In this document: one piece after another, positions 1 to 8,076 of the stretch | Layout of the letters: every line of letters starts with the position of its first letter | Numbering within the stretch: the stretch's first letter is position 1 | DNA from: a virus | Direction: 5' to 3' (one strand) | IMG/VR virus record: IMGVR_UViG_3300044613_002874 | Location: 1 to 43,273 of that record | Length of the DNA: 43,273 nucleotides | Position numbers and translations under genes: made by a program | Notes under the pieces: model-generated | What the model saw: the letters and a program-made list of their open reading frames with translations, nothing else | What the model was told of the DNA's origin: nothing | Database searches by the model: none

Positions 1-1076
1 GAGCTTGGTTTTGCATTTTGTACTGGTGTTGTTGGTTTAGCAGTTGATTGAGCATTCGGGTTCATGATGTTAGCATAACCGCTCTGTGGCTTCATTGCAA
101 ATTGTTGAGAAGTTGGTTTAACCGGTGTAGTAGTCACTGGTTGTACCGAAGTAGCTTGGTCTAATACACCACCGACACCAGGTGGCAATTGTTTACCAGA
201 TGTACCGGTTGTACCAGGTACATCTGGTGTTTGATCCAATGAAGCTGATTGTGATGGCGCTCCTATTGCCCCTCTGTATACTTGTTTGGCTCTATCCAAC
301 GCAGTTCCTGCAGGATTGGTTGATCCAAATGCATTAGGTTGGTTTTTATAAATATCAGGGATAGCGCTTACATCTCCTTGCCCTAATTGATAATATGGAT
401 CTATTGGTTGTGCTGCCTCTTCTATGTTATCAATGAAATCACGGAATGCTGCGGTTGTTTCATCAATTGCTCTGTTATGTACTTTATCGCTAAATGAGTG
501 ATTAGTCAATTCCATTATTCGATCCAGTGATTCATTAGCTTGTGCAATTTGTTTGTTAGCTTTTGCAGCATAATCTGCCCCAAATTCTTGATCATATGCC
601 AATGCTTGTTTTGTTGCTGGTCCCATTATACCATCAACTTTAATCTCATAACCTTTTGCACGTAACTCTTTTTGAAGTTTCTCTACTGCTGGATCACGCC
701 GCGAAGCAGATGGTTTTGCACTTTGTTTAGAAGTGGTTGATGCTGGCTTCTGTGATTTTGAGATGTTAGCTAAATTTTGTGCACCCTGATTTAATTCATC
801 TTCTGGAGACATACCTGGTTGTACAGTTGCATCTGGGTTCACATGCTGTGGTGTTGAATCTCTGTTAGGGGTTGGGCCATAAACTCGTTCTTGTTCAGCT
901 GCACTCATTGGCTTCGGCAAGTAATGCGCCGCTGCTCCCATAAGACCAGTTGCTACCAACGGAGCCAATGGGCCCCATTCACGAAGTTGTCCTTTCATTC
1001 CTTCAACCATTGCAGCATTATATGCATTCAATGCTCTAGCTGATTCCATTAATTGTTGTTCTGTAATTTTTTTCAT
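1..1076 (-). CDS. Putative virion-associated protein with peptidoglycan-binding-like repeat (3' end beyond left edge)
   Basis: The frame is open from an ATG at 1076 to the left edge, so the C-terminus is missing; about 358 codons are visible. Its start shares one base with the stop of the 677-residue gene upstream (TAATG), and an AGGA lies about 10 nt before it. Residues about 129-161 (DPAVEKLQKELRAKGYEIKV, then DGIMGPATKQAL) match the PG_binding_1 repeat, which in that family binds cell-wall peptidoglycan. The rest is Ala/Pro/Thr/Gln-rich linker. The N-terminus contains L-M-E|S at residues 9-12, which fits the [LI]-x-E|[ASG] site cut by T4 prohead protease gp21. Inferred role: a virion protein that meets the cell wall, or an internal head protein. 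The rest of the gene is needed to choose. Confidence 0.6.
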   Translation of the reverse strand, partial: MKKITEQQLMESARALNAYNAAMVEGMKGQLREWGPLAPLVATGLMGAAAHYLPKPMSAAEQERVYGPTPNRDSTPQHVNPDATVQPGMSPEDELNQGAQNLANISKSQKPASTTSKQSAKPSASRRDPAVEKLQKELRAKGYEIKVDGIMGPATKQALAYDQEFGADYAAKANKQIAQANESLDRIMELTNHSFSDKVHNRAIDETTAAFRDFIDNIEEAAQPIDPYYQLGQGDVSAIPDIYKNQPNAFGSTNPAGTALDRAKQVYRGAIGAPSQSASLDQTPDVPGTTGTSGKQLPPGVGGVLDQATSVQPVTTTPVKPTSQQFAMKPQSGYANIMNPNAQSTAKPTTPVQNAKPS

Positions 1077-3109
1077 TATAATAATCCTGCATTTCTTTTA
1101 ATAATAGCGAGTTCACCCTCAGAAATTGGCTGCTCTTGCATAACTTTGACATTGTTTAACAAATCATCTTCGCGATTATCAGCTGGTTTTACACCCGCCA
1201 ATTTTAAGACATTATCCTGCTCTGATGAACTCGGATCTTTCATATCAATCAGTTTCATAACTCGCTTGACATCAGAATCATCCGCATTTGGACAATCACC
1301 ATCATCATATGCTTTTTTAACTTTAATCTTGCAACGAGTTCCACCAATAGTGAAATTTTTCTTTTCTCTGTTCCAAAAGCCAGCGATAATGCTGAGTAAT
1401 TGATCTATGCCAGATTTTTTTGGATCTGTTTCTGGACCTTGTTCTTCCTCTTCTGGTTCTTCGTAACCACATTCAGATGGAGATATCCCAAATTCACGCA
1501 ATGCATCTGCAATAGTCATACCTTCTGCAAAGGCAGTTTCCAAAGTCGCGCCTGACTCTTTGGCCTGAATAAATTTAGCTTTTACTTTTGCTAATCGATT
1601 AACACTTTCTGCCATTGGCATCGGTTGCTGTGGAGCACCGGCTGCTGGAGCTGGCATTGGTGCAGGGGCTGGTGCAGGAACTTCTGCAGGGGCTGGGGTA
1701 GCTTCTGGAGCAGGTAATGGTTCTTGATCAGGCACATTTTGACCTCCTACTTCACCTGGGTTTGTTTTATACAAGTTTGGTAGATCTTTAATAATTTCTG
1801 GATTATTAGCGTTTAAATAATCACTAATTAAATCACGGATCGCTACATCTTCGGCATCTTTATCATCAAAGTTGATATTAGAAATTGTATCTAAAATATG
1901 TTGATCTTTAATAATACTTGGATCAATCGCTTCTTTACCGAAATCGCCACCTGCCAATTTATTACCTAATAATTCATTGAATGCTGCTAATTTAGTACCA
2001 GATGATTGTGAAATATCTTCAATAAATGCTTCAAATACTGATTCTGGATTTAGTGATTTACGAGTGCTTGTTTTTTGTTTATTAGTTGGTTCAGATTTAC
2101 CAAACATTTCAGATATATCGTCTGCACCCAATTCGCGAACTGGTAAGTCTGATTCATCTAACATATTGTACAAATAAGGAAATACCGATTTTAAATCTTC
2201 ATTAAATGATCTAACAGTTAATCGATCAACCCAATCATTCATAATAGTTTCTGGGATTTCTTTATCCTCTCTCATTTCAAATGATTCGGCGAATTTTTCA
2301 TAGAAAGGTCGTTTTTGTAAATTGATTACTTCTTTTTTAATAGATTCAATTCGTTCAATAACTTTCGAAGTAACTGCTCCCATTGATTCTGATATTTGAT
2401 CTTGACGTTTTACATAGCCATTGAACTTGCGTAATTGCTGCAATTCTTCACTGAGTCCAGTAATATGTTTACCAATAGCATCATAGGGATTACCACCATG
2501 ATTGATATGTTCAGCTAATGCTCTAGCACCAGGTAAATGTTTAAATGGGTATTTAAACCGTTCCCCACTTGCATTTTCAATGTAAATATCGTTGATATGC
2601 ATAGAACGACCAGCAGCAACATTTTGGTTTACTGGTTGACTATGTTTTACGATTAGTCTAGATTCACCAATTTGTTGATAACTGATACGGCTAGTACCAA
2701 ACATTTTATTTTCCATAATTGCGGTTTCCTTTGGTTTTGCTTGAAATTGATAGTCACGTTTATCCAAATTGCTTTTACCAATATTTTGAACATCAAAATT
2801 TAACATTCTTGATTTTGCAAATTTTCTAAATGACCGAATAAATTTATATGCACGAGAATTTGATGATTTTGCATCACTAATATCACCACTCATTTGTACA
2901 ACAATACCGTCTTCTTCATCTAATGTAATGGTTATTGTACCTAATGATTCTTCATTTTCAGTATATTCAAATTCGAAAAATCTAGCATTAGGTATGTCAC
3001 GTTTAGTCGTGATAACTTCTGCATTTTCATCACCGATTTTAATACTCGGGAATCGTGATTGAATTTTTCCATACAAATCTTTAGCAACTTTATCTAAATT
3101 ATTTTCCAT
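1076..3109 (-). CDS. Unassigned large protein, likely virion-associated
   Basis: This 677-residue protein begins at the ATG at 3109, just after the terminase stop. I do not recognise a named family. The first 300 residues look globular, with mixed charged and aromatic segments. Around residues 445-500 lies a Pro/Ala-rich linker (PAPEATPAPAEVPAPAPAP). The C-terminus is acidic and Lys-rich. There is no signal peptide or membrane helix. The start has no Shine-Dalgarno sequence: a GATAAATA late-promoter element overlapping the terminase stop lies 4 nt before the ATG. It ends by overlapping the start of the left-edge gene, so the two are co-transcribed. Late expression next to packaging genes suggests a virion or head-maturation role; this is inference only. 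Confidence 0.7.
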   Translation of the reverse strand: MENNLDKVAKDLYGKIQSRFPSIKIGDENAEVITTKRDIPNARFFEFEYTENEESLGTITITLDEEDGIVVQMSGDISDAKSSNSRAYKFIRSFRKFAKSRMLNFDVQNIGKSNLDKRDYQFQAKPKETAIMENKMFGTSRISYQQIGESRLIVKHSQPVNQNVAAGRSMHINDIYIENASGERFKYPFKHLPGARALAEHINHGGNPYDAIGKHITGLSEELQQLRKFNGYVKRQDQISESMGAVTSKVIERIESIKKEVINLQKRPFYEKFAESFEMREDKEIPETIMNDWVDRLTVRSFNEDLKSVFPYLYNMLDESDLPVRELGADDISEMFGKSEPTNKQKTSTRKSLNPESVFEAFIEDISQSSGTKLAAFNELLGNKLAGGDFGKEAIDPSIIKDQHILDTISNINFDDKDAEDVAIRDLISDYLNANNPEIIKDLPNLYKTNPGEVGGQNVPDQEPLPAPEATPAPAEVPAPAPAPMPAPAAGAPQQPMPMAESVNRLAKVKAKFIQAKESGATLETAFAEGMTIADALREFGISPSECGYEEPEEEEQGPETDPKKSGIDQLLSIIAGFWNREKKNFTIGGTRCKIKVKKAYDDGDCPNADDSDVKRVMKLIDMKDPSSSEQDNVLKLAGVKPADNREDDLLNNVKVMQEQPISEGELAIIKRNAGLL

Positions 3110-3113
3110 GTAT

Positions 3114-3121
3114 TATTTATC
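3114..3121 (-). promoter_or_regulatory. Late promoter element GATAAATA
   Basis: The minus strand reads GGATAAATAATACATG. GATAAATA matches 7 of 8 bases of the T4 late promoter TATAAATA. It overlaps the TAA stop of the terminase gene and lies 4 nt before the ATG of the 677-residue gene, which has no Shine-Dalgarno sequence. Confidence 0.55.
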
Positions 3122-5690
3122 CAAAATAAGATGAAACGAAAACAGGTAACGGTGCTTCCCAATCATCATCCATATGTCCATCAATGCTCATCATTTCTAG
3201 AACACCTGGATCCCATTCTGCCAATACAACACTCATTCTAACGATCAATAATAATGCCGAAACTAAATCATCATGTTGTCCTTGTTTTGCTTTAAAACTA
3301 ACACCGGATGCAATAAAGGTTTTAAGTTCACTCAAAAGTGGTCGGCTATTGATTATCATCTTCCCTTCTTCAATTAAAAATTTTAATCGAGCACAAGATG
3401 AAATTTTGTTCCCAAAGGTTGTATTGAACCCTTTCCTAAATTTTTTAACATGCCCTTTTCTAATTGGTTCGCTTAAGAATAATCCAGGGAAAGTTTCCTC
3501 GCCTAAATTTTCTATAACTACTAGAGCACTATCACCTACATTATTATTCTCAACTGACCAATAAATACTATTAGTATGCTCTATACCTATTTCATCTTGA
3601 ATGTATCTGAGTATATCTCGTAATATTTTACATTGACCTTGAATGGGTGTTAAATTATGCTGCCATTCTGCAACCTGTGTTAAGCTTGGTAGTTCAAATA
3701 CTTGTATACCGCCATAATCACCACCCGTGCCTAAACTAGGATCCAAAGATATCAAGTATAAATGCCCGGCGGTTGGTTTTTTATACCAGCGTACTTGTCC
3801 CATTTTTTGGATTGGTTCTCGACCGACTAATTCAGCTAGGACTAAACTACTCACTAATGTTTCATCATAAACCAAGAATTCGCATCCGTATTCACGACGA
3901 AATCGTTCTTCCCCTATCCTACCCAATTCTTCGACTTTCCATTCTTCATCCCGGTCTGGGTGATCCCACCAATCAGATTTATAGCCAAAAAATCCGTTTC
4001 TACCTTTACCATCGGTACGTTCATTTCCATATGCATCAAATACATCTTTACTTTCTTTCCATATGATAGCAAATTGATCTTCATCCGAATTTGGGGTAGA
4101 CGTAATAATAGCACGACCACCGGTGGCTAGTGTAGGTGATATTGAAGTCCAAAATTCGTTTGCTATGTTAGGTTGCACGAATGCAAACTCGTCACAATAT
4201 AAAAGTGAAATAGACATACCACGACCAGTTGTCCCAGTAGTTGTTTGACTTACAATTCTGGAACCATTATCAAATTCCATAGAACCTTTATTATAACTAA
4301 CAACTCCAGCTCTCAGAAAATCAGGACATAATTCATAGCCGTATCGAATACGTTGCATAATCTCTTGTGCACCGGTATATTTGTGTGCTGCTACGAGTAT
4401 AGTTTGATCTGGGTGGAACATTGCATACCATAATAAGTACGCTGATGCACAGGTGGTGTTGTGAGTTGGAATCATTGTTTTACCACATAAGAACATATGC
4501 TCATGATTATCAACTTGGATACATCTCACCGGTACTGAATTTGTTTTAGTAAGTTTGTTAATGTATAATCTAGTGTTTTTTACATGCCCTTTACATAATA
4601 GTTGTCTTTCAGCTTTTCGTTTTAACTTAAATACTATATATTTTGTAGTAGAAAATTTCAATGTATAATAATTCACACCATTTATAATTTTACAAGAGCA
4701 GCGTGATTTAATTCCAAGTGATGACAATATTGACCTAACTTGTTCTATTAATTCAAAGTTCTTTTGATAAAATTCACAATTCCCCTTTTTTGTACAACTT
4801 CCATCAGTATCCATCAATCCGCGAATTAATTCGAGCCGTTGATCAATTGATGAGAACATATAATCATTTGGTATATGTTTATTTTTTAATAGATTGTTTT
4901 CATTCAATAAGGTCCGTAGTCCTATAATGTTTCTACGTTCACTATTATTGCTATTTACGGATGGTTCTGATACGGTATAGCCAGATTCTAATATATATTG
5001 AATCATTTCTATATTATCTATATTTGATTGAACGTATCTACCATCCCCAGAATACCCATCACCAAGCCACAATCCTAATATATATGGATGAATTGGTAGT
5101 GACTTATAATCGTATTGAACAGGTTCTGTAATATCTATATACAATCCTTGATCTAATGAATGTGTACCTTTATAATCTTTTATTTCCTCAGTAGTAAGAA
5201 TTTTTGATTTATTACTCCAATTTGCTGTACTAACTTTCCATAAGTGCTCTGCATCAGCAATAATGGTTTCCCCATTGTCGAATTCTACCGCATAACATGT
5301 ATGGTTATACATGATTTCAGTAGCAAACGTAACAGTAGTAGGTTCTCCGATATTACTTAATATAATATCACCAACTTGAACATCCCCCATAGTTGTCCAC
5401 CCACTTGGTGTTGGGATTGGTGTATTTAAACTTAATGCTTTGCCACTTTGACGAGGGAGCATGTTTATGTTAAAACGATTATTATGATAACTGCTTAATA
5501 AGCCAACTTGATAGTCAAATGGCTGGAATAGTAATCGCCCTTTAACAGAATGCTGTATATAGAAAAAGTTTTTTGCAAAGTACAGGTATCCAGATTCTGG
5601 ATCCATACATGCGACCATATCTTGTATTTGTTGTTCAGTCCATTGTTGTTTAACATGGGCTTTTTTAGTTAATGTGTTATCTGCTGCCAT
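3117..5690 (-). CDS. gp17: Terminase large subunit gp17 precursor, interrupted by an intein
   Basis: This is the ATPase-nuclease motor that packages DNA into the prohead and cuts the concatemer. The 857-residue precursor contains a 327-residue intein (residues 85-411); the spliced protein would be 530 residues, a normal length for T4-like phages of this type. The Walker A motif is split: PRQSGK (79-84) comes before the intein and TTCASAYLL follows it. Walker B plus catalytic Glu is LLYCDEFA (about 497-504). The nuclease acidic residues appear in LISLDPSLG (about 648-656), WSVENNN (about 712-718) and GQHDDLVSA (about 805-813). The gene starts 10 nt from a strong terminator, lacks a Shine-Dalgarno sequence, and has TGTAAATA 5 nt before the ATG. 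Unspliced protein cannot form a P-loop, so packaging should depend on splicing. Confidence 0.95.
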   Translation of the reverse strand: MAADNTLTKKAHVKQQWTEQQIQDMVACMDPESGYLYFAKNFFYIQHSVKGRLLFQPFDYQVGLLSSYHNNRFNINMLPRQSGKALSLNTPIPTPSGWTTMGDVQVGDIILSNIGEPTTVTFATEIMYNHTCYAVEFDNGETIIADAEHLWKVSTANWSNKSKILTTEEIKDYKGTHSLDQGLYIDITEPVQYDYKSLPIHPYILGLWLGDGYSGDGRYVQSNIDNIEMIQYILESGYTVSEPSVNSNNSERRNIIGLRTLLNENNLLKNKHIPNDYMFSSIDQRLELIRGLMDTDGSCTKKGNCEFYQKNFELIEQVRSILSSLGIKSRCSCKIINGVNYYTLKFSTTKYIVFKLKRKAERQLLCKGHVKNTRLYINKLTKTNSVPVRCIQVDNHEHMFLCGKTMIPTHNTTCASAYLLWYAMFHPDQTILVAAHKYTGAQEIMQRIRYGYELCPDFLRAGVVSYNKGSMEFDNGSRIVSQTTTGTTGRGMSISLLYCDEFAFVQPNIANEFWTSISPTLATGGRAIITSTPNSDEDQFAIIWKESKDVFDAYGNERTDGKGRNGFFGYKSDWWDHPDRDEEWKVEELGRIGEERFRREYGCEFLVYDETLVSSLVLAELVGREPIQKMGQVRWYKKPTAGHLYLISLDPSLGTGGDYGGIQVFELPSLTQVAEWQHNLTPIQGQCKILRDILRYIQDEIGIEHTNSIYWSVENNNVGDSALVVIENLGEETFPGLFLSEPIRKGHVKKFRKGFNTTFGNKISSCARLKFLIEEGKMIINSRPLLSELKTFIASGVSFKAKQGQHDDLVSALLLIVRMSVVLAEWDPGVLEMMSIDGHMDDDWEAPLPVFVSSYFG
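4458..5438 (-). other. Intein with LAGLIDADG homing endonuclease (class 3, WCT type) within gp17
   Basis: Residues 85-411 of the precursor start with Ala (ALSLNTPIPTPSGW, block A) and end in PTHN, followed by Thr at +1. The first residue is not Cys, Ser or Thr. The three residues that define class 3 inteins are present: Trp151 in block B (DAEHLW, two after His149), Cys390 in block F (VRCIQVD), and Thr409 just before the terminal His-Asn. In that class the block F Cys is the first nucleophile. Two LAGLIDADG motifs, ILGLWLGDG (204-212) and IRGLMDTDG (289-297), show a homing endonuclease domain with both catalytic Asp residues, so the element may still be mobile. The insertion point lies between the Walker A Lys and Thr. 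Confidence 0.92.
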
Positions 5691-5695
5691 GTTAT

Positions 5696-5703
5696 TATTT
5701 ACA
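5696..5703 (-). promoter_or_regulatory. Possible late promoter element TGTAAATA for the terminase
   Basis: The minus strand reads ATGTAAATAATAACATG. TGTAAATA (7 of 8 to TATAAATA) lies 5 nt before the terminase ATG and overlaps the last bases of the hairpin at 5701-5735. The sequence between hairpin and ATG contains no Shine-Dalgarno sequence. Confidence 0.4.
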
Positions 5704-5735
5704 TAAAAATAGCCCCAAAGGGGCTATTTTTATGT
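5701..5735. terminator. Long perfect hairpin terminator (bidirectional)
   Basis: A 16-bp perfect inverted repeat (ACATAAAAATAGCCCC and its complement) flanks a 3-nt loop. The GC core is followed by a T run on both strands. It lies between the stop of the 200-residue gene and the terminase start, so on the minus strand it should end the upstream accessory operon. Confidence 0.85.
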
Positions 5736-5748
5736 TTTGCCAATATTT

Positions 5749-6351
5749 TTATCTTGATTTTACTTCGTTGTATAATTTATACAGATTTGACACTAAAGTT
5801 TCTGCTAATGGATTCCCACCACCATTAACTTTTGGTGCTTCTTCCCCTTTACTGAGTAAATCGTTGCCCATTGCTAACACTGCTGACACACCTAATGTTC
5901 TTTTTGCTGATCCATTTTTCATAGAATTTGCAAAATTATCATCTTCATACTCATCTTCAAGAGACTGATCATCCGATCCTAATACCATTTTATCTGGATC
6001 GCCATATTGCGGTTCCATTTCTGATTCATCCGTATAATCATCACTACTAATAGTAATAATTTCTGGTTCATCATGACTATCCATATCATCCGAAGAAATT
6101 CTTAACGGCTCCGGTGAACTTGTTTGAATATTAGATGAATCCGGTTCATCTTTTTTATCAATATTTCTTAAAATATCCATCAAATCTCGGATACCATTTG
6201 CACCTTGACCGGTAATTGATACGTTCATGTTCAACGAATCTTGTTGTTTAGTTGGTACTGCATTGTCCATACAGCCACATTCAGTAATCTCTGATGATTC
6301 TGATAATGTGTCCAAACTATAAATTTTTTTGTATAAATCTGTGAAATCCAT
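5749..6351 (-). CDS. Acidic protein of unknown function, candidate internal head protein
   Basis: This 200-residue protein has no family I recognise. The middle (about residues 75-135) is very rich in Asp, Glu and Ser and probably disordered; the C-terminal 60 residues look helical. The N-terminus MDFTDLYKKIYSLDTLSES carries L-S-E|S at residues 16-19, matching the gp21 protease consensus, which recalls the short capsid-targeting peptides of T4 internal proteins. An AAAGGA lies 7 nt before the ATG. It is the last gene of a three-gene operon (with the 187- and 207-residue genes) that ends at the hairpin at 5701-5735. A role as a packaged internal protein is inference from the motif and position. 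Confidence 0.65.
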   Translation of the reverse strand: MDFTDLYKKIYSLDTLSESSEITECGCMDNAVPTKQQDSLNMNVSITGQGANGIRDLMDILRNIDKKDEPDSSNIQTSSPEPLRISSDDMDSHDEPEIITISSDDYTDESEMEPQYGDPDKMVLGSDDQSLEDEYEDDNFANSMKNGSAKRTLGVSAVLAMGNDLLSKGEEAPKVNGGGNPLAETLVSNLYKLYNEVKSR

Positions 6352-6361
6352 GTATTTTCCT

Positions 6362-6925
6362 TTATTGTTGAACTATTCGTTCAATTACAGTTAGTCCATT
6401 ATTATTTATTTTATGTATCTTAAATTTCCATTCCGGCTTCTGTATCATGAATTCGATTAAAGCTGTTAATAATCCACCTGACCCACATTCTCCAACTAAT
6501 CCAAATGTATAAGTATCGTGAAATACGATGTATTTTTTAACTTTGTTTGCATGAATATTTAATTCAATTTTTAATTGATCATAGGTATGCATTGTATCGA
6601 TGAATAATAAATCGGTTTCTTCAATTTCAAGAGTTCTGGTATCGGCTTGTGTATATTCAACATCTTTACCAAACTTTTTAGCCATATTAAACAAATCAAC
6701 AACTGATTGATTCAATTCTAAATCATATGATCTGAGTATTTTATTTGCAACTAAAAATGCACGAGTGCTAACACCGGTTCTAACACCCATTTCTGTAATA
6801 TGATTGCATTCATTTGCTAATTTAAATAAAATCCACAAATGTTCATTAATATCACTTGGTGTTGTACACGCATTCATATATTCTTTTTCGAAGAATACAG
6901 CATCTTCTGTTACATAATTTTCCAT
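6362..6925 (-). CDS. Class I SAM-dependent methyltransferase-like protein
   Basis: This 187-residue protein has the layout of the Methyltransf_24 group. Residues 43-57 (ITEMGVRTGVSTRAF) form the glycine-containing motif I loop with Glu45. An acidic strand follows (YTQADTRTLE). TDLLFIDTMHTYDQLKIEL (about 104-122) is the strand-D-x-x-H signature typical of that group. Similar small enzymes in other phages and in surface-sugar clusters methylate sugars or other small molecules, but no substrate can be read here. AAAGGA lies 8 nt before the ATG. It sits between two unassigned genes in the packaging region and is not a T4 core gene, so it is probably acquired cargo. Confidence 0.75.
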   Translation of the reverse strand: MENYVTEDAVFFEKEYMNACTTPSDINEHLWILFKLANECNHITEMGVRTGVSTRAFLVANKILRSYDLELNQSVVDLFNMAKKFGKDVEYTQADTRTLEIEETDLLFIDTMHTYDQLKIELNIHANKVKKYIVFHDTYTFGLVGECGSGGLLTALIEFMIQKPEWKFKIHKINNNGLTVIERIVQQ

Positions 6926-6930
6926 TATTT

Positions 6931-7554
6931 TTATCCTTTTGGTGATGGTAATTTAACTTTCCGTGAACCTATAGGACTATCTGATTTACCAACAGGTTTT
7001 GGTTTATCAGAAATTGTTTTATCTACAGGAACTTTTTTAGCTAAAATTTGATCATTGACACCTTTATACTGTGTGCCTTGATGTTTTTCTTTATTTAGTT
7101 CCTTTAAAAAACGCATTACATGTTTTTCACCAACTAGATCTTGGTTGTTTTCTACTTCATAATCAGTTCCTAAATATGCTTGACCAGTTTTTTGATCATG
7201 TTCGTGATTAATCTCTTCTTCATTAATGTCATTATCACTTCTTACTTTAATTCCATTTTGAGGAAGATTCAAAGTATCCGAAATCATTCCAGCCAGTTGT
7301 GGAGATGTAATAGGATATCCGAGTGATACTTCATAAGTAGTCACACCAACATTTTTATGCATCGGGAAATCCGGCTGTGTTTCTTGTATCGGGCAACTTT
7401 TTCCTTCAGAAAATGACACAATTTTATATTGTGATAGTGCTTCTTTAAGTTTGGTAACACTATCTGCTTGATGGTCGCCGATTAATTTTACTTTAAAAAC
7501 ATAGGTGTTTTTAGATTCTGTTAAGTAGTAGTATTCTTTAAATGATTTATTCAT
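6931..7554 (-). CDS. Unassigned protein with candidate capsid-targeting N-terminus
   Basis: This 207-residue protein has no family I recognise. It begins MNKSFKEYYYLTES. L-T-E|S at residues 11-14 is a good gp21 cleavage site, and the short aromatic/basic lead is like the capsid-targeting peptides of T4 internal proteins. A globular segment (about 15-105) is followed by a charged region and a Lys/Pro-rich basic tail, KPKPVGKSDSPIGSRKVKL, suited to DNA contact. It is first in an operon behind a GATAAATA late element 19 nt upstream. Its Shine-Dalgarno sequence is weak (TTGGAA). Packaging with the DNA is a hypothesis. Confidence 0.65.
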   Translation of the reverse strand: MNKSFKEYYYLTESKNTYVFKVKLIGDHQADSVTKLKEALSQYKIVSFSEGKSCPIQETQPDFPMHKNVGVTTYEVSLGYPITSPQLAGMISDTLNLPQNGIKVRSDNDINEEEINHEHDQKTGQAYLGTDYEVENNQDLVGEKHVMRFLKELNKEKHQGTQYKGVNDQILAKKVPVDKTISDKPKPVGKSDSPIGSRKVKLPSPKG

Positions 7555-7572
7555 AATATAATTCCAATCTTG

Positions 7573-7580
7573 TATTTATC
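7573..7580 (-). promoter_or_regulatory. Late promoter element GATAAATA
   Basis: The minus strand reads TAGATAAATACAAG in the short gap after the small terminase stop. It matches T4 late TATAAATA at 7 of 8 bases and would drive the 207-, 187- and 200-residue genes up to the hairpin at 5701-5735. Confidence 0.55.
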
Positions 7581-7588
7581 TAAAAATA

Positions 7589-8065
7589 TTATTTCATATT
7601 CTTCAATTTTTCAAGAAGACTATTACGATCTGCTACAACAAATCCTTCCCCTTGAATGTTAATACCAGGATCTTCCCCTGATGTGTCATTATCCAATTTC
7701 TGTTTTTTAAGTTGAAGTTCGATCATTTTTAACTTTTTGTCTACCTTTGCTGATTTTGCATCAATAGCATTTTTTAACATCGCAGATGCCACTTCAAATA
7801 ATCTAGCAGAATATCTAGCCTCCACATTCATACCAAGATCCATCAGATCATCGTATGCAGAAGATGCTTTATCGGCTAATTCATCAAATTCTGAATCGCT
7901 GATATCGCCTAATCCATTTACAAAAGGAAGTGCGGCAGAAATCTTATCAATTTCAGACGGACTTCTAAATGATGTCGGTATGGGTTGTTGCTTTTTTTCT
8001 GTTTTTTCTACTTTTTCTGGCTTGCTTTCAGGCAAGTTTAAAATTTCTTCTAGTTTTCTAGTCAT
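7589..8065 (-). CDS. gp16: Terminase small subunit gp16
   Basis: This 158-residue protein resembles the T4 family small terminase, which recognises phage DNA and regulates the large subunit. It has a charged N-terminal segment, then a helical core (about 50-125) with the pattern ARYSARLFEVASAMLKNAID leading into a long Lys-rich coiled coil, and a short conserved tail with LLEKLKNMK. The length is close to T4 gp16. It follows gp4 at 11 nt and has AGGA before the ATG. Unlike T4, it does not adjoin gp17: three accessory genes and a terminator lie between, so the two subunits can be made at different levels. Confidence 0.85.
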   Translation of the reverse strand: MTRKLEEILNLPESKPEKVEKTEKKQQPIPTSFRSPSEIDKISAALPFVNGLGDISDSEFDELADKASSAYDDLMDLGMNVEARYSARLFEVASAMLKNAIDAKSAKVDKKLKMIELQLKKQKLDNDTSGEDPGINIQGEGFVVADRNSLLEKLKNMK

Positions 8066-8076
8066 GATAATTCCTG

